Source of the DNA: Winogradskyella sp. PC-19
GTDB taxonomy: Bacteria > Bacteroidota > Bacteroidia > Flavobacteriales > Flavobacteriaceae
DNA: 64,000 nt
Assembly (NCBI RefSeq): GCF_002163855.1
Contig: NZ_CP019332.1
Span: forward strand, 161,213 to 225,212
Direction of reading: 5' to 3'
Positions 44,529-53,588 of this stretch are shown here, piece by piece. Every line of letters begins with the position of its first letter. The first letter of the stretch is position 1. The notes under the pieces are model-generated. The model saw nothing but the letters and a program-made list of their open reading frames with translations, was not told the DNA's origin and did not search any database. The translations under genes were made by a program, and so were the position numbers.

Positions 44529-45452
44529 TTATATCTGTCCAAGGTACGCAAATGGACTAAATCTTTTTTCTATTATTATTAAATCATCAATCAGGGCTAA
44601 ACAATCATCCAAATCTCGATAGCAAAAAGGTGCCTCTGTCTTTATAGATGTATCCTTAATCATCTCAGGAATATAAATCCTTTCTCGAAGTCCAACATAA
44701 TCATATTTGTCAGAATGTTCTTTTGCGTCTGAACGCGACATTACTCTTCCTGTCCCATGATTTAAAGAATTATAAGTTTCTAAAACCTTATCAGTCGATT
44801 TGACAAGCACAACATCTCCATCAAGGTTTGAAGGTAATATTGCCAATTCATTAGGATTTATCCTTATTGCACCTTTTCTAATAATCACACCGTCGTCTGT
44901 CAGCTCAAAGTTATTGTGATTGCGGTCAACAATAATTTGTAATTTCCCAAAATACTTTGACACCATATCAGCGATTGCTTTTCGATTATTTTCTGCCCAA
45001 TCGCAAACATCAAGAAATACTTTATCAAATTCACTTGGTTTCTCAATCAGGTGGTCAACTATTTTAGATTCATTTCTCGAACCTGTATGAATCAAAAAGT
45101 AAATAAAGTCATCGTCATATGATTCCAACGCATCAAGAAAGTGATTTCCTGAACCAAGGTCTCCTAATTTACCTTTATTGTTTTTTAAGTCATGGTAAAT
45201 CTTATCCCAATCCGTTTCTTTAAAATCGGAACGTTTCACTTCCGATTTAGCTAAAAGCATTCCACATCCACAATCCGAGACTGCAAATTTCCTCCAGTCT
45301 GCTTGTTTTGTATAGACAACAGTTCCTGTCGGTAAAGGGGATTTTCCAGGACATGCATCTGGGAAAAATATTACTTTCTCCGCTTGCAGTTCTCTTGGCA
45401 ACCATCCATATAATTTGTTTATCGGTTCTGCTGAATAATTTATCAATTCCAT
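44529..45452 (-). CDS. Short RtcB-like RNA ligase
   Basis: 307 residues from the ATG at 45452 (45470 is possible, adding six residues). RtcB landmarks: FPDACPGKSPLPTG, VSDCGCGMLLAK (metal-binding Cys), LGSGNHF, IHTGSRNESK, and the guanylate-accepting loop SLNHGTGRVMSRSDA with its active-site His. RtcB joins RNA 2',3'-cyclic phosphate ends using GTP. The usual protein is 400-480 residues, so this is a compact form lacking the archease-linked insert. No archease or RtcA is nearby. Single gene in its cassette. Confidence 0.88.
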   Translation of the reverse strand: MELINYSAEPINKLYGWLPRELQAEKVIFFPDACPGKSPLPTGTVVYTKQADWRKFAVSDCGCGMLLAKSEVKRSDFKETDWDKIYHDLKNNKGKLGDLGSGNHFLDALESYDDDFIYFLIHTGSRNESKIVDHLIEKPSEFDKVFLDVCDWAENNRKAIADMVSKYFGKLQIIVDRNHNNFELTDDGVIIRKGAIRINPNELAILPSNLDGDVVLVKSTDKVLETYNSLNHGTGRVMSRSDAKEHSDKYDYVGLRERIYIPEMIKDTSIKTEAPFCYRDLDDCLALIDDLIIIEKRFSPFAYLGQI

Positions 45453-45493
45453 AATCTTATCTCTGTGCAATGTCGTCCTTTACAATTGCTGGT

Positions 45494-45618
45494 AACGGTT
45501 TCGTATAACCGTCAGTTACGGGTTTTAAATTACTATTTTTTGATTAATAACTGACGCTCGCAATTCCGAGTGGATTCGGACGTAGTCGAATCCGCCGTAA
45601 TTGCGGTTATACATTGTT
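45494..45618 (-). repeat. attC-like site 18 (TATAACCGTCAGTTACGGG type)
   Basis: AACGGTTTCGTATAACCGTC ... TTGCGGTTATACATTGTT. Closes the cassette of 45607-46350; barcode GTAAAAC exact at both edges. Confidence 0.88.
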
Positions 45619-46350
45619 GTAAAACGTTTTTTGTTTTTTTAAAATTTGCTTTATTACTTCTTTAGCATTTTTAAAGTCAAGTCCTGGTTTCATTTTCGGA
45701 TGATATAGCATTTTAATGATTTCCTTATCCATTTTTGAATATTCCACAGTTATAATGCTATCTAATTTATTCTGATAAAACACACTATTAGAATATTTTT
45801 CCGAATCATTCATTAAACCTATACTTTGTGTTATTTCCTCTACAATAGTTGTCTCAATAGATTCCTTTGGTTGTAGAATATCTATAAATATTCTTGCGTC
45901 ACTAATATGGAAGGTTTCTGTGTCAAATCCAATATCTGCTATTCCATTAATTTCTGTCTCAATATTCTCAAATAAGTCGGGCATTAATGGTTCCAATCTC
46001 TCTCTTTCCCTTAAGATAATAAATGCATTAGCCTTTTTGGGGTCGTCTATTAATTGGATGTGAAATTCATCCTTTGTCAGATTATTAATTTTTTCAACTG
46101 TCTTTTTAACTAAGGTAACCTCGTAACTAAGATCTTTTTCCTTAATTATAAAAAGTTTCATTGGTTCAGTCCATTTTATAATTCTTTTAGGGTTTGAATC
46201 ATATTCCGTATTTAAGGCAACTTCGTTGAAGTAATTTACCATTTCAGTATCATATTCGGTAAACTCATATTCCTCGAAGTCAACAAAACTATAAACAGCA
46301 ATTCCAGCTATTATTAATAGACTAATAAAAAGGGTAGTTTTCTTCTTCAA
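45607..46350 (-). CDS. Small secreted protein of unknown function with attC-encoded end
   Basis: About 247 residues from the TTG at 46350; a TTG at 46365 also fits, and there is no ATG. The longer ORF to 46422 starts in the 226-bp unit. After the membrane or signal segment (KTTLFISLLIIAGIAVYSF) the protein is acidic and helical (EYDTEMVNYFNEVALNTEYDSN). It resembles DUF2927-type metalloprotease-like proteins in IQLIDDPKKANAFIIL and DARIFIDIL but with no zinc motif. The last residues (YNNV) and stop come from attC-like site 18. Confidence 0.55.
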   Translation of the reverse strand: MKKKTTLFISLLIIAGIAVYSFVDFEEYEFTEYDTEMVNYFNEVALNTEYDSNPKRIIKWTEPMKLFIIKEKDLSYEVTLVKKTVEKINNLTKDEFHIQLIDDPKKANAFIILRERERLEPLMPDLFENIETEINGIADIGFDTETFHISDARIFIDILQPKESIETTIVEEITQSIGLMNDSEKYSNSVFYQNKLDSIITVEYSKMDKEIIKMLYHPKMKPGLDFKNAKEVIKQILKKQKTFYNNV

Positions 46351-46377
46351 TATTTTGTTTCTCAAATGTTTTACAAC

Positions 46378-46603
46378 GTCCACTGTGTATGGCGTAGTGA
46401 GGCGCGCCTCATGGAAAGCCATTGTTGCGCCTCATTAGCTATACACGCTGTTGTATGTAGTTTCGTGTGTAGTTCACGTAGACTTGACTAAATATACATA
46501 AAATCGGCGAGGTGCGACAAACAGTGGACGTTGGTATGTAATTAGTAGAAAGGAAGCGTTTGCAAAACGCGATTCTACGTGCCGCAGGCAATTACATACC
46601 AAC
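46378..46603 (-). mobile_element. 226-bp gene-less repeat cassette, copy 10
   Basis: Same unit as at 164-389, between the 45607-46350 cassette and attC-like site 19. Confidence 0.85.
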
Positions 46604-46724
46604 GGTCTTGTATATGAAAAGTAGCGGATTTTTAAGCACTACTTTTCGGTTTATTACTAACTATAAATTTAAAAAATTAAATTTCGTTTAAACTTTAAAA
46701 CCGCTATTTTTTATATACGTTGTT
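46601..46724 (-). repeat. attC-like site 19 (TATATGAAAAGTAGCGG type)
   Basis: AACGGTCTTGTATATGAAAA ... CTATTTTTTATATACGTTGTT. Closes the cassette of 46688-48842; barcode GGCAACT here, GGCAACA at the far edge. Confidence 0.82.
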
Positions 46725-47857
46725 GGCAACTGGCTTTTATTCAGTGGTCTTTTTCGTGGTTTCATTCCGAAAAGCACTCTCATAATTCTAAAAGGGTAAA
46801 TGGCAAAACGGTAAATTACTACAATAATAATAAATGAAATAACTAAAAGAACGATAAACTTAGCAGGAATATTTAAGTCTAGTTGAATGATGTAATATGC
46901 ACAAATTATAATAACTGTTTGATGTAAAATATAAAATGGATAAATAGCTTCGTTCATTCGTTTAAGGTAAAGACTAGGTTTATTGAAGTAAACTTGCCCA
47001 TATCCTAATATGGTCAAAACAAAACACCAGCCCAATAGACTGCACAGGACATACCAGATATCCCAACGAACAGAAACGGTTAAATAAGGCTCCACGATAG
47101 TATTCGGTATGAAATAGTAACCGTAGAATAATAGTGTGCTAATAATGAAGCTATTAAGATGAACAAGTCTAAAGTTCTTCAAATTTTCCCAAAACATTTT
47201 TGAACTTGCAAACAAAATACCAGAAATAAAAAAGTAAGTGTAAAAGAATGTTTCTGAAAGATTAGTTAATGAAGAAGACCCAGTTGGATAATACCTTTTT
47301 AGTATTACTGTTACAATGATAAGAGGAAGTCCGCTCAATAAAAGTCCCATTTTATAAGAGGATATTTTTTCGAACCAATTTATAAATCCCTCAGATTTTT
47401 TGGATTTAAGAAAAATAATTAAAGGAATTATAATTATAGAAATCACATAAAGATTTTCTATAAACCAAAGATGATTAGTTTCAAATCTACCTTCTGTGTA
47501 TATCTGCCAGTAAGAATTGAATTCATTGATGTATTGATAATATGTTTGAGGTGGTACAATAAATAGCACACCAAAGAAGAGTGGAATTAAAAGTCTTCCT
47601 GTACGTTCCTTTAAAAAATGCTTCCAATTCCGCTTAGAAAATGCGAGTACTGTTCCTGTACCAGATATCAAAAATAGTAGAGGAAGTCTAAACTGCTCAA
47701 AGTAAACCATTATGTCGTCTAATAATTTGCTAGAATCGGCATTCATAATATGAAAATCATCTCCATTAAAAGGCATACCTAAATGATGGAAATAAACAGC
47801 CAAAATAGCAATAACTCTTAACCAATCTAAATCGTGTCTTCTTTTTGAAATACTCAT
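46688..47857 (-). CDS. Acyltransferase family 3 membrane protein
   Basis: 389 residues with about ten membrane segments. The N-terminus RRHDLDWLRVIAILAVYFHHLGMPF and the next loop LPLLFLISGTGTVLAF...FLKERTGRLLIPL are typical of the acyltransferase-3 family (with the conserved His in YFHH and Arg in ERTGRLL). These enzymes add acetyl or other acyl groups to sugars and glycans at the inner membrane. The last 12 residues (ending IKNSGFKV) and the stop are inside attC-like site 19, so the true end of the protein depends on the site sequence. Confidence 0.88.
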   Translation of the reverse strand: MSISKRRHDLDWLRVIAILAVYFHHLGMPFNGDDFHIMNADSSKLLDDIMVYFEQFRLPLLFLISGTGTVLAFSKRNWKHFLKERTGRLLIPLFFGVLFIVPPQTYYQYINEFNSYWQIYTEGRFETNHLWFIENLYVISIIIIPLIIFLKSKKSEGFINWFEKISSYKMGLLLSGLPLIIVTVILKRYYPTGSSSLTNLSETFFYTYFFISGILFASSKMFWENLKNFRLVHLNSFIISTLLFYGYYFIPNTIVEPYLTVSVRWDIWYVLCSLLGWCFVLTILGYGQVYFNKPSLYLKRMNEAIYPFYILHQTVIIICAYYIIQLDLNIPAKFIVLLVISFIIIVVIYRFAIYPFRIMRVLFGMKPRKRPLNKSQLPTTYIKNSGFKV

Positions 47858-47966
47858 TAATTTTGTTTTTTGGGCAATGATAAAAACAAAATCAACACGG
47901 TTTATACTAGTGGGATGAATAGCAACAGAAAGTGACGAAATACAACTGAAAAGGTCGAATTACAAG

Positions 47967-48842
47967 CTATTGGTTTTTTAAACTGTTATGAACTTGGTTA
48001 AATTCTTCAATTTTAGAACGAGAAACAGGGATTGTTCTTTTGGAGTAGTTTTTTAAATAAAGTACATATCCTTGGGCATTTCCAGAAACAGATTCAATTG
48101 CGTTAAGGTTTACAACATAAGAGCGATGAGTTTTAAAAATAAACGGATAAGACTTTAATTGGTCTAAAAATTCTTTTAGAGTTAATCTTTTTAAGTCCTT
48201 TTCATTAGTATTTGAATAGTCATAAAATATTTCTAAATAGTTACTATCCACTTTTGCGTAAAGAAAAGTCTGAATGTTTAACTCAAAATTCTCCTCTTTT
48301 ATTGGCGTAACAATTTGAACAGTTGCATTAACGTCATTGATATATTGTTGCGTAACGGATATTTTTTTTAAATCATTTGAGTGCTTAATAATCAAACGAT
48401 GAAGATTTAATGGTAAAATAATCATCAGCAATAAAATTCCTACTAAAAACGTATTTCTTATTTCTTCCCACAAGTAGCGAAAAGACCAATTATCAGGATT
48501 TGTATAAATAAAATCTCGAATCAAGAAGCTAACAAAACCTATAAATAATAGAATTACTGCCAAATGCAAAAACTCCTTGCCTAATGTCCAATTTTCAATA
48601 TTTTTTATCGATTTTTTGAGCAAGAAAAAATACGTAAAAGCAACAGGGATTGGTAGAACGGAATGTATTACCATAATCCAAAAATTATCTATTTTATGTT
48701 CTTCAATATTTACAATAAAAGGTTCAAATAAATAGGTGAAAATAAAACTTGCTATTGCAAGAAAGCAAAGCAATAAGAATACTCTTTTTAATTCCTCATA
48801 ATAAAATGGGTATGGTTGTTTTATGTAGGCTTTAATTTGCAT
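47967..48842 (-). CDS. LytTR regulator with membrane N-terminus
   Basis: 291 residues. Four membrane segments (residues 20-40, 55-72, 90-110, 133-150) are followed by a LytTR DNA-binding domain from about residue 195 (FLYAKVDSNYLEIFYD, LKEFLDQLKSYPFIFKTHRSYVVNLNAIESV, KRTIPVSRSKIEEFNQVH). This kind of regulator senses at the membrane without a kinase. It is upstream of the acyltransferase in the same cassette and probably controls it. Confidence 0.88.
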   Translation of the reverse strand: MQIKAYIKQPYPFYYEELKRVFLLLCFLAIASFIFTYLFEPFIVNIEEHKIDNFWIMVIHSVLPIPVAFTYFFLLKKSIKNIENWTLGKEFLHLAVILLFIGFVSFLIRDFIYTNPDNWSFRYLWEEIRNTFLVGILLLMIILPLNLHRLIIKHSNDLKKISVTQQYINDVNATVQIVTPIKEENFELNIQTFLYAKVDSNYLEIFYDYSNTNEKDLKRLTLKEFLDQLKSYPFIFKTHRSYVVNLNAIESVSGNAQGYVLYLKNYSKRTIPVSRSKIEEFNQVHNSLKNQ

Positions 48843-48891
48843 TAAATTTATTCAGTCAAGTTCGGTTTAGATATTTTTTCAGCTTGTTGCC

Positions 48892-49014
48892 AACGGTCTA
48901 GGCTATGAGTAGTTGCGTGGGTTAGCACTTAACTTTGCAAGTACACACCAAACTGAAAATCCACGAGGATTTTCAGAAGTAGGCGAGAACCAGCCATTAA
49001 TTATACACGTTGTT
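48892..49014 (-). repeat. attC-like site 20 (GGCTATGAGTAGTTG type)
   Basis: AACGGTCTAGGCTATGAGTA ... TTAATTATACACGTTGTT. Closes the cassette of 49069-49800; barcode AGCCTCT(C) here, AGCCTCC at the far edge. Confidence 0.82.
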
Positions 49015-49068
49015 AGCCTCTCGTTTTTATCTATTTTTTAAAATCAACTGAAATTGTCATTTCATCCT

Positions 49069-49800
49069 TTATTTTATTTCAGAAAGCATTTCATCCAGCT
49101 GCGTTAATCCACCTTTTAAATCATTTATCAGAAATTGCGATCTTTTATACCGGTTTATCAAGACTGCATAAATTTCATTGTTTCTAATCAATAATTCATA
49201 ATCTACCGGAAATTTAACTTCGTTGGGTTTGTCGAAAAATATCCACCAACTGGGAATTCCTGATTTTATTAATGCATTTTCTAGATCTTCTTCTCTATTA
49301 GCTTCCATTAAAGAGTAATCAGCCGATATTCTTCCAGCGAAGTGTTTCCAGTTAATTAGATTATTAATGAGTTGACCATATTTTTGCTTTTGAATTGGTT
49401 CAAAATCTACTTGTGTTTCTAAGTTTAGTCTCTCTGCTGTTATCAAATCTACATTTAGTGTAATAGCTAATAATCTGTGTATGGAATCTTGTGAAATTGT
49501 TAAGGTGGCATCTGGTCTCATCAATTCCAATAAGGCCTCATTTCCTTTTATTGAAGTTTCTAAAACGTTTGTGTGAAATTTTAAAAATTCTTGCATTGAT
49601 TTTATTTCTATTTTCAAGTCAGATAATTGGGTTAACTGAATTTCCTTTTTCTTATTTTTTTCATTCCAATTGTTGACTTGTAATGCAAGCAATATTCCTA
49701 TCATCACCAATAATATTTCTCCAATAGCATAAATCAAGTATTTTCTTAATCTACCTTCATTCAACAGCTTATGCCTAATTTTTCTAAAGAATTTTATCAT
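49069..49800 (-). CDS. DUF6090 family membrane protein, second copy
   Basis: 243 residues, same length as 31870-32601 and same N-terminus pattern (MIKFFRKIRHKLLNEGRLRKYLIYAIGEILLVMIGILLALQVNNWNE). One membrane segment, then a helical extracytoplasmic domain that is quite different from the other copy. Function unknown. Single gene in its cassette, start 28 bases from the edge as in the other copy. Confidence 0.85.
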   Translation of the reverse strand: MIKFFRKIRHKLLNEGRLRKYLIYAIGEILLVMIGILLALQVNNWNEKNKKKEIQLTQLSDLKIEIKSMQEFLKFHTNVLETSIKGNEALLELMRPDATLTISQDSIHRLLAITLNVDLITAERLNLETQVDFEPIQKQKYGQLINNLINWKHFAGRISADYSLMEANREEDLENALIKSGIPSWWIFFDKPNEVKFPVDYELLIRNNEIYAVLINRYKRSQFLINDLKGGLTQLDEMLSEIK

Positions 49801-49827
49801 TGGTTTTTGTTTATTCTAATGGAGGCT

Positions 49828-49951
49828 AACGTGTTTGTGTATGATTTCGTTGCGTGTTTAAGCATTAAAGTTAGCAAATAAATTACAGATAGAAAGTCCG
49901 CGAGGACTTTCGTAAGTGGGCAATAACTAGCAATGAATTATACACATTGTT
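49828..49951 (-). repeat. attC-like site 21 (GTGTATGATTTCG type)
   Basis: AACGTGTTTGTGTATGATTT ... AATTATACACATTGTT. Closes the cassette of 49962-50432; barcode GTAGCAC here, GTATCAC at the far edge. Confidence 0.85.
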
Positions 49952-49961
49952 GTAGCACGTT

Positions 49962-50432
49962 TTAATCAGATATTGTTATGATTTCAAATTTCCAACCTTT
50001 ATCTGTTTTATGGTTTTTGTTAATATTTGGTGATTTTATTCCAGTATAAATCATTCCTGCTGCTGGCAGAACCAACCAAAATGCAGTTGAATCGGCTAAT
50101 ATTCCAATTATAAAGCCAAATCCAGCTGTTATAGCTCCTCCGTAAATAAGAAATCCAGAAGTAAAAATGGAAGTTAAAAGAGGATTCCGCTTCAATGAAT
50201 CAATATCAGACAAATCTATTCGGACATTATCAACAACAATTGTACTATTATTTTCTATCTTATATCGGCCTTTAATTTTTCGACCATCAAATGTCTTTAG
50301 CTTTATTCTTTTGTTCTCTTTAATAATTTTTTCTTTGTTGGTATTAATATTGGTGATTTTTATAGCCTGATTTTGTGCTATAATTTGATTAAAAAAGAAT
50401 AAACTAATAATAATTAAAAGGATTTTTTTCAT
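49962..50432 (-). CDS. Membrane protein of unknown function
   Basis: 156 residues. Signal peptide or first segment (MKKILLIIISLFFFNQIIAQ), then a small beta domain (IKLKTFDGRKIKGRYKIENNSTIVVDNVRIDLSDIDSL, reminiscent of an SH3/Sm-like fold) and two membrane segments (TSIFTSGFLIYGGAITAGFGFIIGIL and FWLVLPAAGMIYTGI). No family recognised, although short proteins of this layout are common in flavobacteria. Single gene in its cassette. Confidence 0.6.
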   Translation of the reverse strand: MKKILLIIISLFFFNQIIAQNQAIKITNINTNKEKIIKENKRIKLKTFDGRKIKGRYKIENNSTIVVDNVRIDLSDIDSLKRNPLLTSIFTSGFLIYGGAITAGFGFIIGILADSTAFWLVLPAAGMIYTGIKSPNINKNHKTDKGWKFEIITISD

Positions 50433-50491
50433 TACAAATATTTTTTTAGGTAGATGCAGGAATAACTAGATGGTTGCGTCAAATGTGATAC

Positions 50492-50617
50492 AACGTGTTT
50501 GTGTATGGTTAGTTGCGTGAGCGACTAAAGATAGCAAAAGGGGACGAGTCTGAGGAAAATTCGGAGAATTTTCCGATTGGCAGGAAGAAACTCTCGCAAT
50601 TAATTATACACGGTGTT
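50492..50617 (-). repeat. attC-like site 22
   Basis: AACGTGTTTGTGTATGGTTA ... AATTATACACGGTGTT. Closes the cassette of 50631-51200; barcode GTGCGTT(C) here, GTGCGTC at the far edge. Confidence 0.82.
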
Positions 50618-50630
50618 GTGCGTTCGTTTT

Positions 50631-51200
50631 TTAATTCATAATGCTATCTAATTCGAATATTAATCTTTCAGCATTTCTTGGTCGAGTTACTGACTTCTTA
50701 ATTATCTTTCCTTTATTCGATATAATCATATATTTTGGAAAACTAGTTACAGTTCCAGAGTCTGTTTTTCTTGAATATTGAAGATTCCATTCATATCCTT
50801 GTGGAAGATTTATATGATAGCCTTTTAAATCATATTTTTTAATTAATTTTTTCCACTCATATTCATTAAAAAATCCGTTTATATCATCAGCAGTGTATAA
50901 AAAAATAAGGTTTTGTTTATTATATTTTTTTTGCAACATTTTCATCGAGTTGATGTCTTCTCGAAAGTCTTTCCAGTCTGCTCGATTGTTCAAGGTTGCA
51001 TAAACATATTTGTTTTTCAATTCATCAAGTTGAAATATCTCTTCGTAATTATGATTTTTACTTTCTTCAATTTTCAGGAAATGAATATCATCATTTCCAT
51101 TAAATGTATAATAATAAGTAAAGTCGATAACCTTATAAGCAATGAATAAAATTCCAATAATTGAAATAAGCCTAGATATTTTCTTTTTAGATAAATTCAT
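50631..51200 (-). CDS. Membrane-anchored thioredoxin-fold protein without CxxC
   Basis: 189 residues. One N-terminal membrane anchor (LISIIGILFIAYKVIDFTYYY). The periplasmic part follows the TlpA-like thioredoxin pattern: YVYATLNNRADWKDFREDINSMKMLQKKYNKQNLIFLYTADD, later TSFPKYMIISNKGKIIKKS with the cis-Pro. The redox CxxC, expected after YATL, is replaced by NNRAD, so it is not a disulphide enzyme. Perhaps a structural or binding relative. Single gene in its cassette. Confidence 0.7.
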   Translation of the reverse strand: MNLSKKKISRLISIIGILFIAYKVIDFTYYYTFNGNDDIHFLKIEESKNHNYEEIFQLDELKNKYVYATLNNRADWKDFREDINSMKMLQKKYNKQNLIFLYTADDINGFFNEYEWKKLIKKYDLKGYHINLPQGYEWNLQYSRKTDSGTVTSFPKYMIISNKGKIIKKSVTRPRNAERLIFELDSIMN

Positions 51201-51231
51201 TAGTTAATTGAGTAAGTTTTAAATGACGCAC

Positions 51232-51353
51232 AACGTTCCGGCTATGAGTAGTTGCGTGGTTTAACACTTAACTTTGCAAGTACACACCAAACTGAAAATC
51301 CGCGAGGATTTTCAGAAGTAGGCGAGAACCAGCAATTACTTATAGCCATTGTT
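51232..51353 (-). repeat. attC-like site 23 (GGCTATGAGTAGTTG type)
   Basis: AACGTTCCGGCTATGAGTAG ... TTATAGCCATTGTT. Closes the RloA/RloB cassette; barcode GGCAATA is exact at both edges and complementarity continues to 14 bases. Confidence 0.88.
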
Positions 51354-51365
51354 GGCAATAGTATT

Positions 51366-52052
51366 TTATTTTCTACAATTTTCATTCAAAAATTCAACTA
51401 ACTCATAAACTAGAGTTATGGGATTTTGTTTGTGAAATGTTAAATCTTTTTGATTATCTAATAGTTTCTTAGCTCTTTCGATTGCCTTTTCCTGTGAAGC
51501 ATTTACGTCAGATTCTAAAAGCGAATAAGTTTTTAAACAAAAATCATATTTCTTACCGTCTTTTTCATAGTTGCAATTCCATAAATTTCCTAAATGTTTG
51601 TAATAGAATGTTCTATGATTCTTTTGGTCTGAAAAATAGTAATGTAAATAGAACCAAACTTCAAAACAGTCATTAGAATAAGCTACCCTGTAATTTTTTG
51701 CAATACCACTTTCTATTGCATTATCAAAGTCGGAAAATTCTTTTTCTCCTTGCTTGATATCCATATCAAAGACACACCAAACGATGTCATATTTGTCATC
51801 ACTTTTATTAACTATATTTTCTGTTGCCTCAATTAACTTTAATTTGCTTTGACCTTCAAGATTAACAGTTTTTACTGTTAAAGTTAGTACAGGGAATGAT
51901 TCAAAATATAAAGTTTCTGTTTGACCTTCAGCAACAATTAGAATTGTTTTACCAATCTCTTTTGTTTCAACTTCATAGATTGAAGGCTTGACTTTTTTCA
52001 ACCAAGCCTTTTTTCTATCAGTTTTTTTAATAGATTTAGTTTTTCTAGGCAT
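51366..52052 (-). CDS. rloB: RloB family protein
   Basis: 228 residues. Basic N-terminus, then TILIVAEGQTETLYFESF (Glu and Thr-Glu of a toprim-like active site), VWCVFDMDIKQGE (Asp pair) and AYSNDCFEVWFYLHY, the last being a hallmark of RloB. RloB is found next to RloA ATPases and is believed to act in phage defence, probably as a nuclease-like partner, though the mechanism is not established to my knowledge. Overlaps the rloA stop by one base. Confidence 0.85.
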   Translation of the reverse strand: MPRKTKSIKKTDRKKAWLKKVKPSIYEVETKEIGKTILIVAEGQTETLYFESFPVLTLTVKTVNLEGQSKLKLIEATENIVNKSDDKYDIVWCVFDMDIKQGEKEFSDFDNAIESGIAKNYRVAYSNDCFEVWFYLHYYFSDQKNHRTFYYKHLGNLWNCNYEKDGKKYDFCLKTYSLLESDVNASQEKAIERAKKLLDNQKDLTFHKQNPITLVYELVEFLNENCRK

Positions 52053-53368
52053 TAGTCTTCGAAATTTAAGATTTTATTAAAATTACCTAAAAAAGGAATA
52101 GCACCATATTTCCCTTGAATATAGTCTTTCTCAAACGTTGCATTATTTCTAATGCCCTTAAACTGAACTAAAGAATATAGGTGGCTTGCTCCAAATTTAT
52201 CTTTTTCAACAAATTCAATTTGGTCTCTTCTCAACAAATCGGATGATAAAAGATTCGTGTCGTGAGTTGTGAAAATTAATTGAGCACCCTTGTTTATTTT
52301 TGAATTAAATAATTCAAGTATCTTTTTTGTTAACAATGGATGAAATCTAGCATCAAATTCATCAATAATAATCGTTCTTTGTTCACTTAAAGCTTGGTAA
52401 ATAAATGGACTTAATTCAAACAATTTTTGAGTACCTTCAGATTCGTGTAAGCTAAATGAAAAACTTTCATCCTCTACAAACTTATTATTTGCATCATATT
52501 TTTTTCTAGATGAAATTAAGAGTTTTCTTTTTTTAGATTTATCAAAATCTTTTTTTACATCATTATCTAAATCATCTGGTAAATCGTCTGATGAAATTTC
52601 AATTGCATTTAAATCTTCTATTCCAATATCACCATATTTAAGAAAATCCAATATGTATTTCTTCTTTTCTTTATCTTTTAAAGATTCACCTGCATATCTG
52701 TACATTCCTTCGTGACCTAAACCACTAATAATGTAAGTCGAAGTTATGCTCTTAACTAATTGTTTTGATAGTTTTGCAAAACCAAAAGTTGCAAGAGTTG
52801 AAAGAAATAGTGAATTATTTCGGAAGATTTCATTTTCTTCGGACTCTTCGTCAAATAATAGAGTTTTTAATTTATCCCCTTCAGAAAAATTAGTTTTATC
52901 AAGTTCAATAATTTCTTTTCCTTCCCTAATAAAATAGCAGAGTTCTCTTTCCCCTGGTTTACCATAAAGCCATTCAGAGTAAATATTTTCATCGTCTAAT
53001 TCAAAACCATATCTATATTTAGTGTTTTTATCCCAAAAAATAATTTGAAAAAAACTAGGTTCATTTTCAGTCTCTGTAGAAAGTCTAAATGAATCAATCA
53101 TATTTAGAACTTTATCATCTTTAACTGAAGTTCTAATGATTCTAGAAAAAGTTACAAGTGCTTTAATAATATTACTTTTTCCACTTGCGTTAGCACCATA
53201 TATAGCTTTTGATTTTAGAAAAGAAATATTTTCGATATTCTTTCCAATAATAACATTGTTTGTATCAATACTTTCGTGTTTTGATTTTATTTTGGCAGCC
53301 GATAAATTCAATGTATTGATGTCCTTGAACGACCTAAAATTCCCAAAGCTAAATTCTTGCAGTTTCAT
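52052..53368 (-). CDS. rloA: RloA-like AAA/ABC ATPase
   Basis: 438 residues. Walker A in IYGANASGKSNI (residues 58-65), a long helical insert, signature-like LHESEGTQKLFELSP, and Walker B TIIIDEFDARFHPLLTKKIL followed by the switch His in FTTHDTNLL. This matches AAA_15/AAA_21 ATPases of the RloA kind, related to OLD and RecF. Partner of RloB. With the pair occupying one cassette (51353-53450), it is a candidate mobile defence module. Confidence 0.87.
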   Translation of the reverse strand: MKLQEFSFGNFRSFKDINTLNLSAAKIKSKHESIDTNNVIIGKNIENISFLKSKAIYGANASGKSNIIKALVTFSRIIRTSVKDDKVLNMIDSFRLSTETENEPSFFQIIFWDKNTKYRYGFELDDENIYSEWLYGKPGERELCYFIREGKEIIELDKTNFSEGDKLKTLLFDEESEENEIFRNNSLFLSTLATFGFAKLSKQLVKSITSTYIISGLGHEGMYRYAGESLKDKEKKKYILDFLKYGDIGIEDLNAIEISSDDLPDDLDNDVKKDFDKSKKRKLLISSRKKYDANNKFVEDESFSFSLHESEGTQKLFELSPFIYQALSEQRTIIIDEFDARFHPLLTKKILELFNSKINKGAQLIFTTHDTNLLSSDLLRRDQIEFVEKDKFGASHLYSLVQFKGIRNNATFEKDYIQGKYGAIPFLGNFNKILNFED

Positions 53369-53449
53369 TTTGTTAATTTAATATTTGCAAATATTACGCA
53401 AATATACAAATAAGAATTAAGCTTATGAAGTGTTTTTTATATTATTGCC

Positions 53450-53575
53450 AACGGTCTCGTATAACCGTCAGTTACGGGTTAATATACGCAAACCTTTCGG
53501 CTTAGCACAGACTTTAGCAATTCCGAGTGGATTCGGACGAAGTCGAATCCGCCGTAATTGCGGTTATATATTGTT
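53450..53575 (-). repeat. attC-like site 24 (TATAACCGTCAGTTACGGG type)
   Basis: AACGGTCTCGTATAACCGTC ... TTGCGGTTATATATTGTT. Closes the cassette of 53589-54032; barcode GTATGCA exact at both edges. Confidence 0.9.
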
Positions 53576-53588
53576 GTATGCAGTTTTT

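Noticed and set aside
164-46603. Repeated 226-bp units as a CRISPR array
   Set aside because: Units are 226 bp, separated by whole genes at irregular distances, and there are no cas genes.
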